Assembly: GCA_041393415.1 (NCBI GenBank)
Contig: JAWKKE010000001.1
Span: forward strand, 682,001 to 746,000
From: Thermoleophilia bacterium
GTDB taxonomy: Bacteria; Actinomycetota; Thermoleophilia; UBA2241
Direction: 5' to 3'
DNA: 64,000 bases
The notes beneath the pieces were generated by a model. The model was given only the letters and a program-made list of their open reading frames with translations, searched no databases and was not told the origin of the DNA. How positions within the stretch are numbered: position 1 is the stretch's first letter; each line of letters starts with the position of its first letter. This document shows, one piece after another, positions 35,459 to 44,588 of the stretch. The translations under genes were made by a program, and so were the position numbers.

Positions 35459-35776
35459 TCATCGAATCCCCGCGCCCTTGAAGGCACCGATCACTGCCTT
35501 TACACCGAGGTAGGCGAGGACCAAACCGAATAGCCCGATCAGCAGAACGCCGATGACGTCGACGGAGTCAGACCCTCCGACGCGCACGTTTCCGATCCTC
35601 ACGCCGACGGCGCTGTCGGCCTCAACGTCGAACGACCAGATGTACGCCAGCCACAGCAAGCCGGCGCCTGCGGCAGTAATTACTGCGCCGAGAAGACCAA
35701 GGAGAAGGCGAGAGAACCCGCTCGAGCGATCTGGCTTCTGTGGTGAATGCGAACCTCGAGTCCGTCGCACGGCCAT
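35459..35776 (-). CDS. small membrane protein with two predicted helices
   Basis: A 105-residue protein I do not recognise. A basic N-terminus (MAVRRTRGSHSPQKP) is followed by a hydrophobic helix (LLLGLLGAVITAAGAGLLWLAYI in part), a polar 30-residue loop (VGVRIGNVRVGGSDSVD) and a second helix (VIGVLLIGLFGLVLAYLGVK). The ATG at 35776 has GGGAGGGG 4-5 bases upstream, the main reason to accept the gene. It converges with the SpoIIAA-like gene and is divergent from the Clp-N protein. No function is proposed. Confidence 0.65.
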   Translation of the reverse strand: MAVRRTRGSHSPQKPDRSSGFSRLLLGLLGAVITAAGAGLLWLAYIWSFDVEADSAVGVRIGNVRVGGSDSVDVIGVLLIGLFGLVLAYLGVKAVIGAFKGAGIR

Positions 35777-35932
35777 GGCGCCCCTCCCAGCCGGGTGGAT
35801 ACGGCTACCAGCTATCTTAGCCTCGCCGCCGAGTCCGCAAACAAGCATCGCCGGACGACCCGGCACAGGCCGCCGGCACCGCAATGCAGTAGTCTTGTTG
35901 GGACCGAGCGCGACGCAGGGGAGGCGATGTCG

Positions 35933-36835
35933 ATGAAACTCGGCGACTCGGCTGTGCTCGTCCTCTCTCGCGCCCAGCGAGCGCGGGCCGCGTTTGACCA
36001 CCGGTACCTCGGCGTCGACCACCTGTTTCTGGCCATCGACGCCCTCGATGACGAAGGGCTGATTCGGCGTTTCGCCGCGGAGCGCTCAGACCTCCGTGAA
36101 GCCGTTCGCCGCGTGCGTGAAGCGGCGAGCGGCGAGCTGTACCCAGACGGCGACTACCTCGGTCCGACCTTGCGCGCGCAGCGCGTCATGGCTGAAGCCG
36201 AGAGACTCGCCGCGACGGTGCGGCCGGAAGGCAGCCCAGACCACTTCGTATGGGCGCCACATATCCTTCTCGCCATACTCGCCGAGGACCACGGCGTGCC
36301 TGCCAGAGCACTCGCAACCTTGAGCTGTGACCTCACCGCAATGAGCGAGTCGATCCGCGAACTCATCCTCACTGAGGAATGGGCGGAGAAGGCCTATCGC
36401 CTTGCGGGCACGAGAGAACGAGCATGGTCGTCTGCCTACTCAGCAGCGAGTCCTGAGCAGAACATCGCCCGCCTGCACCAGGCGAACGGGCCACCTGAGG
36501 CCCGCTTCGAGATCGTCGCCGGGCCGAACGACGGATTCACGTTCGCCTTCACCAGCAGCGGCGAGATCGCATTTGAGGGCGAGATCCTCGGCCCTCCGCC
36601 CGGGAGCGGACTTGGCCCCAAAGACGTTGACGACATGGAGGTCGAGATCGGCGACCACGGCATCGCGCTCACCTGTGAGGTCACCTACTGGCTGAACGGG
36701 GCGGAGGTCACCGGCACCCATCCGCTGAGCGACGGTGATGTTGTGCGGGTCGGCATGACTGAGATGATGTTCATTCAGCGCGACATCACTTCGACTCACG
36801 CACCCGCCGACGTTCGACAGCAGAAGCAGACATAG
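35933..36835 (+). CDS. Clp N-domain protein with C-terminal FHA-like domain
   Basis: A 300-residue cytosolic protein. Residues 1-150 carry two Clp_N-type repeats (VLSRAQRARAAFDHRYLGVDH and later PHILLAILAEDHGVPARAL), the part of ClpA/ClpC that receives adaptors and substrates. No AAA ATPase follows. Residues 185-290 look FHA-like: ARFEIVAGPNDG at the start and GTHPLSDGDVVRVG as the characteristic late strand-turn. FHA domains bind phosphothreonine, so this could be a phospho-dependent adaptor. The ATG at 35933 has GGAGG 8 bases upstream; an in-frame ATG six bases earlier is too close. A small zinc-ribbon gene starts 12 bases downstream. Confidence 0.72.
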   Translation: MKLGDSAVLVLSRAQRARAAFDHRYLGVDHLFLAIDALDDEGLIRRFAAERSDLREAVRRVREAASGELYPDGDYLGPTLRAQRVMAEAERLAATVRPEGSPDHFVWAPHILLAILAEDHGVPARALATLSCDLTAMSESIRELILTEEWAEKAYRLAGTRERAWSSAYSAASPEQNIARLHQANGPPEARFEIVAGPNDGFTFAFTSSGEIAFEGEILGPPPGSGLGPKDVDDMEVEIGDHGIALTCEVTYWLNGAEVTGTHPLSDGDVVRVGMTEMMFIQRDITSTHAPADVRQQKQT

Positions 36836-36847
36836 GACACTGCCTCT

Positions 36848-37186
36848 GTGAAGCCGTGTCGCTGCCTTCTCGGCCTGCACTCGTGGAGCAACTGCCGCTG
36901 CACGCGGTGTGGATGGGTGCGCAACCGTGACAAACCACGACATGACTTCGCCGCTGTTGACGGATACAAGCACGCGTGCCAGGACTGCGGCCTCATCGAA
37001 TCACATACCTTCACCGCCGAGATGCGCTGGGAGGACTGGGGCGGCTGGGATTCCGTCGGTCCCTGGCGAGCACAAGATAATGAGTACCGTGTCTGCCGCG
37101 ACTGCGGATACGAGAGATCCTCCACCACGCGAGAGCAAAGGGAGCTACCGCAGATCATGTCGCCAATCGGATTGCGCAAGTCATAA
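36848..37186 (+). CDS. small zinc-ribbon protein
   Basis: A 112-residue protein with four close cysteine pairs: CRC near residue 4, CRCTRC at about 17-22, CQDC at about 44-47 and CRDC at about 83-86. They suggest two zinc ribbons built from paired knuckles. Trp-rich DWGGWDSVGPW lies between. It starts with a GTG at 36848, 12 bases after the Clp-N/FHA gene, so the two are likely co-transcribed. Function unknown; zinc ribbons of this kind often bind nucleic acid or protein partners. Confidence 0.68.
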   Translation: MKPCRCLLGLHSWSNCRCTRCGWVRNRDKPRHDFAAVDGYKHACQDCGLIESHTFTAEMRWEDWGGWDSVGPWRAQDNEYRVCRDCGYERSSTTREQRELPQIMSPIGLRKS

Positions 37187-37266
37187 GGCAGGCGATGAGC
37201 CAAGCAGGCCCACCGCCTGTCCTGCGTCTTTGAACGCCACCACTACTTCGCGTCGACGACAGCCAA

Positions 37267-38772
37267 CTACAGCAGCCGGGAGAAGAGCCGCACCACAGAA
37301 TTGCGGAGCCGTGTCGCAGCGCTGACGCCCTGTACGTCGGATGCGGTGACGAGTCGGCAGTCATTGAGGTCGAGCTCATACTGCTCGGCGTACCGGGTGG
37401 TGATGGCCGTGTCGTAGATCACAGCCGCCACCTCATCGTGCAAGATGATGCTGCGGATATCCCAGTTGCAGGTGCCGATGATGCAGACCTGGTCATCAAC
37501 GATCACGGTCTTTGCATGCAGAAAGCCAGCCATGTACATGTGCACCTGCACGCCGGCATCGACGAGTTGTGCGAAGTACGCCTGCGCAGCGTAGAAAGGA
37601 ATTCTCTTGTCGGGCACGCCGGTCATCATGAAGCGCACGTCCACGCCGGCGCGAGCCGCAACGCACATGGCCGTGATGAGCGGCTCATCGGGGACAAAGT
37701 ACGGCGATTGGATCCAGACGCGCTCCCGAGCCGCGATGAGGGCGATGATGAATGCGTCGCGGATCGCCTTGTTGCGAGTGGCGACACTCGAGTGCAGCAT
37801 CTGCACGGGGGTGCCCTCCCCCGGCGCGTGTGCGCGGGCCTCGGGCATATACCCCGTGGCCAAGTCCTCCGAGCGTCCGTTCAGCAGCCATCGTGTCGCG
37901 AACAGGCTGATGAACGGAGCGACAATCGGACCTGTCATGCGCACATGGGTGTCCCGCCACACCTTGAACCGCTTGCCGCCGTCGATGTACTCCTGGCCCA
38001 GGTTCATGCCGCCGGTGTACACGACCTTGCCGTCGACAAGGGCGATCTTCATGTGGTTGCGGTAGTTGATGCGCGTGAGGCTCCTGTAGCAGGGCACGAC
38101 GTCGGCGCCGGCGGCCGCTAAGGTGCGCAGTTCCTTCTTGGAGTAGAGGATGCAGGTGAGCCAGTCGTACATGATGCGGACCTTGACGCCCGCCATGAGA
38201 CGCTCGAGAAGGACCTCCGTCACCTTGGCCGTGAGCTCGTCCTTCTTCCAAATGAGGTACATCAGGTGAATGTAGACTTCAGCCCGCGCCATGTCCTCGA
38301 GCAGCGCCGGAAACTTCTCCGCGCCGGCGGAGTAGACGTCGAGCGTCTCGGCGGGCAGCGGCGGCAGGTACGTCCCACTCTCGCCGGCGGCCTCGATCTT
38401 GCCGGCCGCCGAGCCGTCGAGCCCGGCAACTGCGGCCGCCGTGAACCCTGCATTAGCCTCAAGTACCGGTGTCAGCGACGTCTCCACAAGCTCCTCGAGC
38501 GACTGACGCACACGCCGTCTGCTTCGGGAGTCCCGGCGGAAGTTGCGGCCGATGAAGAAGTAGAGGACAACACCCAAGACTGGCAGCAACACGATGACGA
38601 ACAGCCAGGCAAGCACTGTGCTCGGGTCACGATCGTCCGTGATCAGGGCCACGACGACGCCCACGAGCGCGACGGCGATCATCGCGTCAACGATGACGAG
38701 GGCAACCGCGGCGGGTTCGGTCGCCAGATGACAGCACAGCTGAGAGGCCAGCGCCGAAGCCGCGATGCCCAT
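37267..38772 (-). CDS. cls: cardiolipin synthase (PLD family)
   Basis: Condenses two phosphatidylglycerol molecules, or exchanges related phospholipids, to make cardiolipin at the membrane. The 501-residue protein has two N-terminal helices (the PLDNc segment, with VLAWLFVIVLLPVLGVVLYF) and two HKD motifs, HMKIALVDGKVVYTGGMN and HAKTVIVDDQVCIIGTCN. The ATG at 38772 has AAGGAGG 7 bases upstream. Both catalytic motifs are intact. Transcription is leftward after a gap of 283 bases from nhaC, with TATGAT on the minus strand at 38836-38831 as a possible -10 box. Convergent with the zinc-ribbon gene. Confidence 0.93.
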   Translation of the reverse strand: MGIAASALASQLCCHLATEPAAVALVIVDAMIAVALVGVVVALITDDRDPSTVLAWLFVIVLLPVLGVVLYFFIGRNFRRDSRSRRRVRQSLEELVETSLTPVLEANAGFTAAAVAGLDGSAAGKIEAAGESGTYLPPLPAETLDVYSAGAEKFPALLEDMARAEVYIHLMYLIWKKDELTAKVTEVLLERLMAGVKVRIMYDWLTCILYSKKELRTLAAAGADVVPCYRSLTRINYRNHMKIALVDGKVVYTGGMNLGQEYIDGGKRFKVWRDTHVRMTGPIVAPFISLFATRWLLNGRSEDLATGYMPEARAHAPGEGTPVQMLHSSVATRNKAIRDAFIIALIAARERVWIQSPYFVPDEPLITAMCVAARAGVDVRFMMTGVPDKRIPFYAAQAYFAQLVDAGVQVHMYMAGFLHAKTVIVDDQVCIIGTCNWDIRSIILHDEVAAVIYDTAITTRYAEQYELDLNDCRLVTASDVQGVSAATRLRNSVVRLFSRLL

Positions 38773-39055
38773 GGATGCCTCCTTGACAGGTAGCGGGCGC
38801 GACGACGCAGAGCCGACGCGACCGCCGGCCATCATAGCAGGCAGGCCAGCAGGCAGAGACCCTGTGCACCGCCACGCATGCGCCTCACTGACAGTTCCGA
38901 AGCTTAGCGAGGACTCACGTGCTTGCGACGGCGATGGGGCGAGACCGATCGCTCGTCAGGTCAACACGGCGGCTACAGAAATCGCAGCGCGCCCGTCGGC
39001 ACCGATATTCATGAGCGGGCAAATTGCTCTATGGCGGACTCGATCGCCCCTGTGA

Positions 39056-40528
39056 CTACGCTTCTTCCTCCGGCGAGATCCTCTTGATCTTGAACCCCGT
39101 GATCCCGAGGACGAGCGACAGGAGCGGGCTGAAGATGTTGAACAGACAGTAAGGGAGGTACAGCATCGTCGGCACGCCCAGTGTCGCCGACATGTACGCG
39201 CCGCACGAGTTCCACGGGACAAGCGCAGAGGTTACCGTGCCTCCGTCGGCGGCGGCGCGCGAGAGATTCTGTGGAGCCAACCCTCGCTTGCGAAACTCAA
39301 CCTTGTAAAGGCGTAGTGGCAGAACCAGCGCAATGTACTGGTCGCCGGCGACGATATTGAGACCGATGGCGGTCGCCAGCACAGATACGAAGAGCAACGC
39401 AGTGTTGTGTGCCCGTTCCAGAAGAGGGTTGATCAGCTTCGCCAGCATCCCGAACTCCTCCATGAGCGTACCGAAGGTCACCGCCCCTATGATGAGCCAG
39501 AGCGTGTAGAGCATACTGTCCATGCCGCCACGCGAGAGTAGGGAGTCGATGTCCGAGATGCCTGAGTTGGCCTGATAGCCGTTGGCCATGGCGGTCCAGA
39601 TGCCCTTGATATAGACGATCGGCAGGGCAAGCGACGGATCGTCGACGAAGCGCACAATCGCGTCCGGCTGCAAGATCACAGCGGTGACGCCGGCGATCAG
39701 CGCCGAAGCCATGATGGCGAGCGCTGCGGGGACCTTGCGGATGGACAGGAGAACGAGGCAGAGCAGCGGGATCAAGTTGAGCGGAGTGATCCAGAAGAGC
39801 TGGTCGAGCTTCGCCAGTTCGATGCCGGTCGTGACGTCGCCTGCCGGCTGAACCGTGAGCCCCAGCAAGCCGAAGATCACCAGCGCCAGGCCGAAGGCCG
39901 GCCCCGAGGTCCATATCTGCGCCCGGATATGCTTGTGGACGTCGACGCCGGCCAACTGAGCGCTCAACACCGTCGTCTCTGAGAGGGGCGAAGTCTTGTC
40001 CCCGAAGTACGCCCCCGAGATCACCGCGCCGGCCGTGATCGCCGGCGACACACCCACCAGCGAGGCAATGCCGATAAGCCCCACGCCAATCGTCCCCGCG
40101 GTCGTCCACGAACTGCCGATGCCCAAGGACACAGCAGCGCAGACCAGCGCAGCGGCCGGATAGAACCAGCTCGGCTGCAGCAGACGAATGCCGTAGTCAA
40201 CAAGTGTCGGGATCGTGCCCGACATGTTCCACGTGCCGATGAGCGCGCCCACAGCGAGCAGGATGAAGATCGCACTGACGATCGAAGAGACGGCCCGTCC
40301 GCCAGAGGCCGAGATTTCATGCCAGGGGTGCCGGTTCTTGAGAATGATCGTGGCTGCAACCATGCAGCTGAGCAATAGAGCCACCTGCACGGGCCCGTCG
40401 ATTGCGGCCACGCCGTAGAGCGCGACTGCGCCCGCAATCGAGACGATGAGAGTGACAATCGGTAGCGCAACGTCGAGATTGGACGGCGCTTTCGGCTGTT
40501 TGCCGCTTGAGTCGAGATCAGTGTCCAC
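39056..40528 (-). CDS. nhaC: Na+/H+ antiporter, NhaC family
   Basis: A 490-residue membrane antiporter with 11-12 helices. NhaC features include SSWTTAGTIGVGLIGIA, SGAYFGDKTSPLSETTVLSAQ (the conserved polar helix) and NIVAGDQYIALVLPLRLY, where the Asp may join ion binding. Relatives exchange Na+ for H+, and some exchange malate or lactate. The GTG at 40528 has AAGGAAGCGCC upstream and leaves 23 bases after arcA. Co-transcription with arcD and arcA suggests coupling of pH or sodium balance to arginine deimination. Confidence 0.88.
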   Translation of the reverse strand: MDTDLDSSGKQPKAPSNLDVALPIVTLIVSIAGAVALYGVAAIDGPVQVALLLSCMVAATIILKNRHPWHEISASGGRAVSSIVSAIFILLAVGALIGTWNMSGTIPTLVDYGIRLLQPSWFYPAAALVCAAVSLGIGSSWTTAGTIGVGLIGIASLVGVSPAITAGAVISGAYFGDKTSPLSETTVLSAQLAGVDVHKHIRAQIWTSGPAFGLALVIFGLLGLTVQPAGDVTTGIELAKLDQLFWITPLNLIPLLCLVLLSIRKVPAALAIMASALIAGVTAVILQPDAIVRFVDDPSLALPIVYIKGIWTAMANGYQANSGISDIDSLLSRGGMDSMLYTLWLIIGAVTFGTLMEEFGMLAKLINPLLERAHNTALLFVSVLATAIGLNIVAGDQYIALVLPLRLYKVEFRKRGLAPQNLSRAAADGGTVTSALVPWNSCGAYMSATLGVPTMLYLPYCLFNIFSPLLSLVLGITGFKIKRISPEEEA

Positions 40529-40551
40529 GGCGCTTCCTTCCCGAACGCCGC

Positions 40552-41835
40552 TCAGACGGGATCGCGTAGCAGGGGACACGTCATGCAGTGCCCGCCGCCG
40601 CGTCCTTTGCCGAGCTCCGATCCTTCGATCTCGAGCACCTCGATGCCCGCCTTGCGAATGTTGGCGTTCGTGTACGGCGTACGCGTGTAGGCGACAACGA
40701 CACCAGGCTTGAGTGCGACCATGTTGTTGCCGTTGTCGTACTGCTCACGTTCCGCCTGAAACTCGTCGCCACCGGTCGGAATGGTGTTGAGCTTCGGCAC
40801 ATCCAGCGCGCTGGCGATGGTTGACAGGAAGTCGTTCTCCCGTGTGACCCTGAGAGTCCCCGGAGTGTCGCCGGGACGCAGACTCCACGTCACCGTGCTC
40901 TCGATCACCGGAGGGAAGTACGTGGCGACGTCATGATCGAGGAGGGTGAACACCATGTCGAGATGGATCCAGGTCGAAGCCTTGCCGATGTAGGCGGCTA
41001 TGACACGATCCGCCGCTCCCTTCGCGAACATCGCCAGGGCGACCGTCTCCACCATCCGAGCCGTGGTGCGCTCGCTGATGCCGATCACGGCAGTGCGGTT
41101 GCCGATGGGCATCATGTCGCCGCCCTCCATTGAGGCGGCGCCGAAGTCTTCGAGGTCGAATGAGCCGTCTTCGCCCAGGGGCGGATACCAGAAGTCGAAC
41201 TCGGCGTCGCGGAACATCGGGTGAAAATGGTAGACGACGTTCACGTTCACGGACTCGCGCCGCCGTGCATGATAGGTCATCGGGTTCAGCGTGACCCCAC
41301 CGAAGAGCCAAGCCGAGGAGTCCCGCTGGAAGAGCGTATTCGGCAGCGGCGTGAGCACGAAGTGCTTGTCGGTCTGCCGATGCGCAGTGAGGGAGCGCGA
41401 CTCGAGATCAAGGTGCTTGATATCGAGCTCTTCATAGGTGAGGCCACCGATGAGGTGCTGGGCGAGGTCCTCATCGGAGAACTCCAGCATACGCTCCCTG
41501 GCCGCGTCGACGAGTGAGGGGCCAACCGTCAACGGCGTGACAGTGCGCTCGATGGCGTACTTCCTCGCGTCGGGGTTTGCCAGCGCCTCGGCGAGCAGCT
41601 GTTCGATGTACAGGACCTCGGCTCCCTGGCTTCGCATAATGTCGACCAAGGCATCGTGCTGCTGCTGGGCACGCTCCACCCATACCGAGTCGTCGAAGAG
41701 CAACTCCTTGTGGTTGGATGGCGTCAGTCGGGCAATATCGAGTCCCGGCCGATGAACCATGACCTTGCGAAGCTGACCCACCTCCGAGTGGACGCCGAAG
41801 CGCGAAGGCGTGGCCCCTGCCTGCTGCGTGCTCAT
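40552..41835 (-). CDS. arcA: arginine deiminase
   Basis: Converts arginine to citrulline and ammonia. The 427-residue protein has family motifs throughout: VHSEVGQLRKVMVHRPG, LPNTLFQRDSSAW, SMEGGDMMPIG, WIHLDMVFTLLDHD and GRGGGHCMTCPL with catalytic Cys417. The ATG at 41835 follows AAGGGGGAAGC; the frame open 11 codons further is less likely. It lies between arcD (41 bases) and nhaC (23 bases). No ornithine carbamoyltransferase or carbamate kinase is present in the window, so the energy-yielding remainder of the pathway is elsewhere or absent. Confidence 0.95.
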   Translation of the reverse strand: MSTQQAGATPSRFGVHSEVGQLRKVMVHRPGLDIARLTPSNHKELLFDDSVWVERAQQQHDALVDIMRSQGAEVLYIEQLLAEALANPDARKYAIERTVTPLTVGPSLVDAARERMLEFSDEDLAQHLIGGLTYEELDIKHLDLESRSLTAHRQTDKHFVLTPLPNTLFQRDSSAWLFGGVTLNPMTYHARRRESVNVNVVYHFHPMFRDAEFDFWYPPLGEDGSFDLEDFGAASMEGGDMMPIGNRTAVIGISERTTARMVETVALAMFAKGAADRVIAAYIGKASTWIHLDMVFTLLDHDVATYFPPVIESTVTWSLRPGDTPGTLRVTRENDFLSTIASALDVPKLNTIPTGGDEFQAEREQYDNGNNMVALKPGVVVAYTRTPYTNANIRKAGIEVLEIEGSELGKGRGGGHCMTCPLLRDPV

Positions 41836-41876
41836 GTGTTGCTTCCCCCTTGCTGTGCGGTCCCGCACAGGCCGAC

Positions 41877-43340
41877 TTAGAAAGTAATCGTCCCGGTCGC
41901 CAAGGCCACGATTCCGACAATCGCGCCGATGACCGAGACCGCCAGGATCACCAGTTCGCGCGCCGAGAACAGACGTCGACCCTGTTCTCGCCGCGCCATT
42001 ACGAAGAGGACGGTCGCCGGCGCGTAGATGATGAACGACACGAGCGCGAACTTGAGACCCGCGGCAACCAGCAGGAAGGCTGTGTAGGAGGTCGCCAGTA
42101 GGCCGATCACCAACTCTTTGCCGCGCCCGCCCGGGACGTCGTGATAGGACTCACCGGTAAGCGCATGCTTGAGCGCGTAGGCAGCCGAGAGCACGAACGG
42201 GATGAGCGTGAGCGCCGCCGTCAGATCCAAGGCGAAGTTGAAGGCGTTCTCCGAGAACAGCACCACCACGAGCATCACCTGGACGAGGATGGTGGTCATC
42301 AGCAGTGCGCTTCGCGGCACGTCGTTGCGGTCCGAGCGAGCGAGGAAGGTAGGCATATCGCGGTCCTTCGCCGCGACGAACAGCACTTCCGCGGCCATCA
42401 GGGTCCAGGCGAGGTATGCGCCGAGCACCGAGATCATGAGGCCGATACTGACGAACCACGCCCCCCAGGCACCCATCGCCGCTCGCAGCACGCCCGCCAT
42501 CGAGGGCTGACGAAGGTCGGCGAGCTCGCTCTGCGGCAGGATGCCGTAGGAAACGAGCGTCACCGATGCAAAGACCGCAAAGACACTCAGGAAGCCTATG
42601 ATGGTGGCCTTGCCGACATCCTCGCGGCGCTTGGCATGCCGGGAGTAGACGCTCGCCCCTTCAACCCCGAGGAAGACGAAGACCGTCACCAGCATCGTTC
42701 CTCTGACCTGCTCGAACAGCGATCCACCATACATGTCGGTCGTGATGTTCGCCCAGAAGGTGTTCAGATCCAGCGCAAACACGCAGAGGAGGACAAAGAC
42801 GAGAATCGGCACCATCTTGGCAATGGTCACGATGCGGTTGAGAACGGCGGCGTCCTTGGTACCGCGGCGGATCAGCAGGAAGAAGACCCACACGCCCACC
42901 GACGAGAGCGCGGCGGCGAGTACGGTGTCACCGTGGCCGAGAACGGGGAACAGAGCTCCCAAGGTCGACATGATGAGCACCCAGTAAGTCACGTTCCCGA
43001 CACAGATGCTCGCCCAGTAACCGAAGGCGGAGAAGAAGCCGAGGTACTCGCCGAACCCCGCCTTCGCGTAGGCGTAGACTCCGGCGTCGAGATCGGGCTT
43101 GCGCACGGCGAGCGCCTGGAAGACGAAGGCAAGCATCAGCATGCCGAGGCCGGCGATGACCCACGCTATCAGGGTGCCGAGCACACCCGTCTGCGATGCG
43201 AAGCGCGCGGGCAGAGAGAAGACGCCGGCGCCGACCATTCCTCCGATGACCATCATGGTCATCGTCGACAGCGTCAGCTTCGCCGTCGTCGACTCTGACC
43301 CGCCTACTAGTTCGCCGTCCGAATCTTCCGCGTTTGCCAC
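41877..43340 (-). CDS. arcD: APC-family amino-acid antiporter, arginine/ornithine type
   Basis: A 487-residue permease with 12-14 helices. MVGAGVFSLPARFA is the substrate-binding G-rich loop of helix 1, and DLDAGVYAYAKAGFGEYLGF and FVFLGVEGASVYSRHAKRRED (helix 6 region) match basic amino-acid/polyamine antiporters. Location directly upstream of arcA supports arginine uptake in exchange for ornithine or citrulline. The start is a GTG at 43340 with GGGGAGAGCGAC upstream, 23 bases after the htrA-like gene. If arcB is absent from the genome, exchange for citrulline would be expected; that is inference. Confidence 0.88.
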   Translation of the reverse strand: MANAEDSDGELVGGSESTTAKLTLSTMTMMVIGGMVGAGVFSLPARFASQTGVLGTLIAWVIAGLGMLMLAFVFQALAVRKPDLDAGVYAYAKAGFGEYLGFFSAFGYWASICVGNVTYWVLIMSTLGALFPVLGHGDTVLAAALSSVGVWVFFLLIRRGTKDAAVLNRIVTIAKMVPILVFVLLCVFALDLNTFWANITTDMYGGSLFEQVRGTMLVTVFVFLGVEGASVYSRHAKRREDVGKATIIGFLSVFAVFASVTLVSYGILPQSELADLRQPSMAGVLRAAMGAWGAWFVSIGLMISVLGAYLAWTLMAAEVLFVAAKDRDMPTFLARSDRNDVPRSALLMTTILVQVMLVVVLFSENAFNFALDLTAALTLIPFVLSAAYALKHALTGESYHDVPGGRGKELVIGLLATSYTAFLLVAAGLKFALVSFIIYAPATVLFVMARREQGRRLFSARELVILAVSVIGAIVGIVALATGTITF

Positions 43341-43363
43341 GTCGCTCTCCCCTCTGACCGTCT

Positions 43364-44500
43364 CTAGTTGCCGGAGCGCGATCCGAGCGTCACGTCCACG
43401 CTCGTCGCCTCCCCGTTCCTCACCAAGTCGACCGTGATCGTCTCGCCGGGCTCGCGCTGATTGATCTGAGCGGCCAGATCGACCGCACTCCCGACCGGCT
43501 GGCCGTCAATGGCGGTGATCACATCCCCGCCGGCGACGAATGGCTGCCCCTGGACGAGCACGTACCGGCTGCCGGCGCGAATGCCGGCCTCGGCCGCTGG
43601 GCTGCCTGCCTCGACGCGCACCACGAGCAGGCCTTGGTCGACGCCGATGTCGAGCACGCTGGCCAGATCGCTATTGAGGCCGTGGCCGGACGCGCCAAGA
43701 AAGGCGTAGTGCACTTCGCCGGAAGCGATCAACTGATCCATGACTCTTGTGGCCGTCTCGATCGGAACAGCGAAACCGAGACCCTGGCTGCCGCCGGATT
43801 GCGTCGCAATCATCGTGTTGACGCCTATGACCTCTCCGTTTGAATCAAACAGAGGGCCACCAGAGTTGCCCGAGTTGATCGCCGCGTCCGTCTGGATCCC
43901 GTTCGGAATCACAGCACCGTTTGGTGAGGTGAGGTTGCGGCCGATCGCGGACACTATCCCGGATGTCACGGTGAACGACAGACCGAGGGGATTCCCGATT
44001 GCGGTCACCGGCTCACCCTCCTGTAGATCGACGGATTCCCCCATTACCAACGGGGTGAGCGAAGACGCGTCCTCAGGGTCGATCTTGAGCACGGCCACGT
44101 CGCTGTTCTGATCGGCGCCGATGAATTCTGCTCTGATCGGCGAGCCGGTCCCCGAGCCCGTCGCCTCCCGAAAGACCACGACGACGTTGGCCGCGTCTCG
44201 CCCGTTCTTCGTGACCACGTGAGCGTTGGTGAGGATGTAGCCGTCCGCGGACGCCACGAATCCCGAGCCCATGGAGCTGTCGCCTATCCCGCTGCCGCCG
44301 GCGAACGTGGCACGTACCTCAACGACGCCGGCGGCGTTGCGGCTGAAGATGTCCATCGGCGTCAGCGAGCCTCGCGAGGCCGTTGCCTGTGAGCCACCGG
44401 TTGTCACAGAGATGACGCCCGTCGCCAGAAGAAGGGCGACGACGGCGAGGACGGCAAGCGCTCCCCCAACGAGGAGCACCGCCGTCCTCGAGGACTTCAT
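43364..44500 (-). CDS. HtrA/DegP-like membrane-anchored serine protease
   Basis: A 378-residue trypsin-fold protease. A single N-terminal helix (VLLVGGALAVLAVVALLLA) anchors it outside the membrane. The triad is complete: His in ILTNAHVV, Asp in NSDVAVLKI and Ser in INSGNSGGPLF. One PDZ domain closes the protein (AGIRAGSRYVLVQGQPFVAGGD, IDGQPVGSAVDL), with an insertion in its middle. These proteases handle misfolded extracytoplasmic proteins. TAGGAG precedes the ATG. It lies 88 bases after baeRF and 23 bases before arcD, so it seems to head or join the arc-nhaC transcript. Confidence 0.92.
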   Translation of the reverse strand: MKSSRTAVLLVGGALAVLAVVALLLATGVISVTTGGSQATASRGSLTPMDIFSRNAAGVVEVRATFAGGSGIGDSSMGSGFVASADGYILTNAHVVTKNGRDAANVVVVFREATGSGTGSPIRAEFIGADQNSDVAVLKIDPEDASSLTPLVMGESVDLQEGEPVTAIGNPLGLSFTVTSGIVSAIGRNLTSPNGAVIPNGIQTDAAINSGNSGGPLFDSNGEVIGVNTMIATQSGGSQGLGFAVPIETATRVMDQLIASGEVHYAFLGASGHGLNSDLASVLDIGVDQGLLVVRVEAGSPAAEAGIRAGSRYVLVQGQPFVAGGDVITAIDGQPVGSAVDLAAQINQREPGETITVDLVRNGEATSVDVTLGSRSGN

Positions 44501-44588
44501 GCGGCTTCTCCTAGGAGATGAGCAGTCACATCAGATCCCGTAACCGAGTCGGTAGCGACAGCGAAGCACACCCCTTCTGGCTCGCGAT

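Noticed and set aside
38773..39055. Small plus-strand frame between cls and nhaC
   Set aside because: No ribosome site, no family resemblance, and composition typical of random GC-rich sequence.
42141..43298. 385-codon plus-strand frame opposite arcD
   Set aside because: Composition is Glu/Asp/Arg/His repeats complementary to hydrophobic codons of the permease; no motif.
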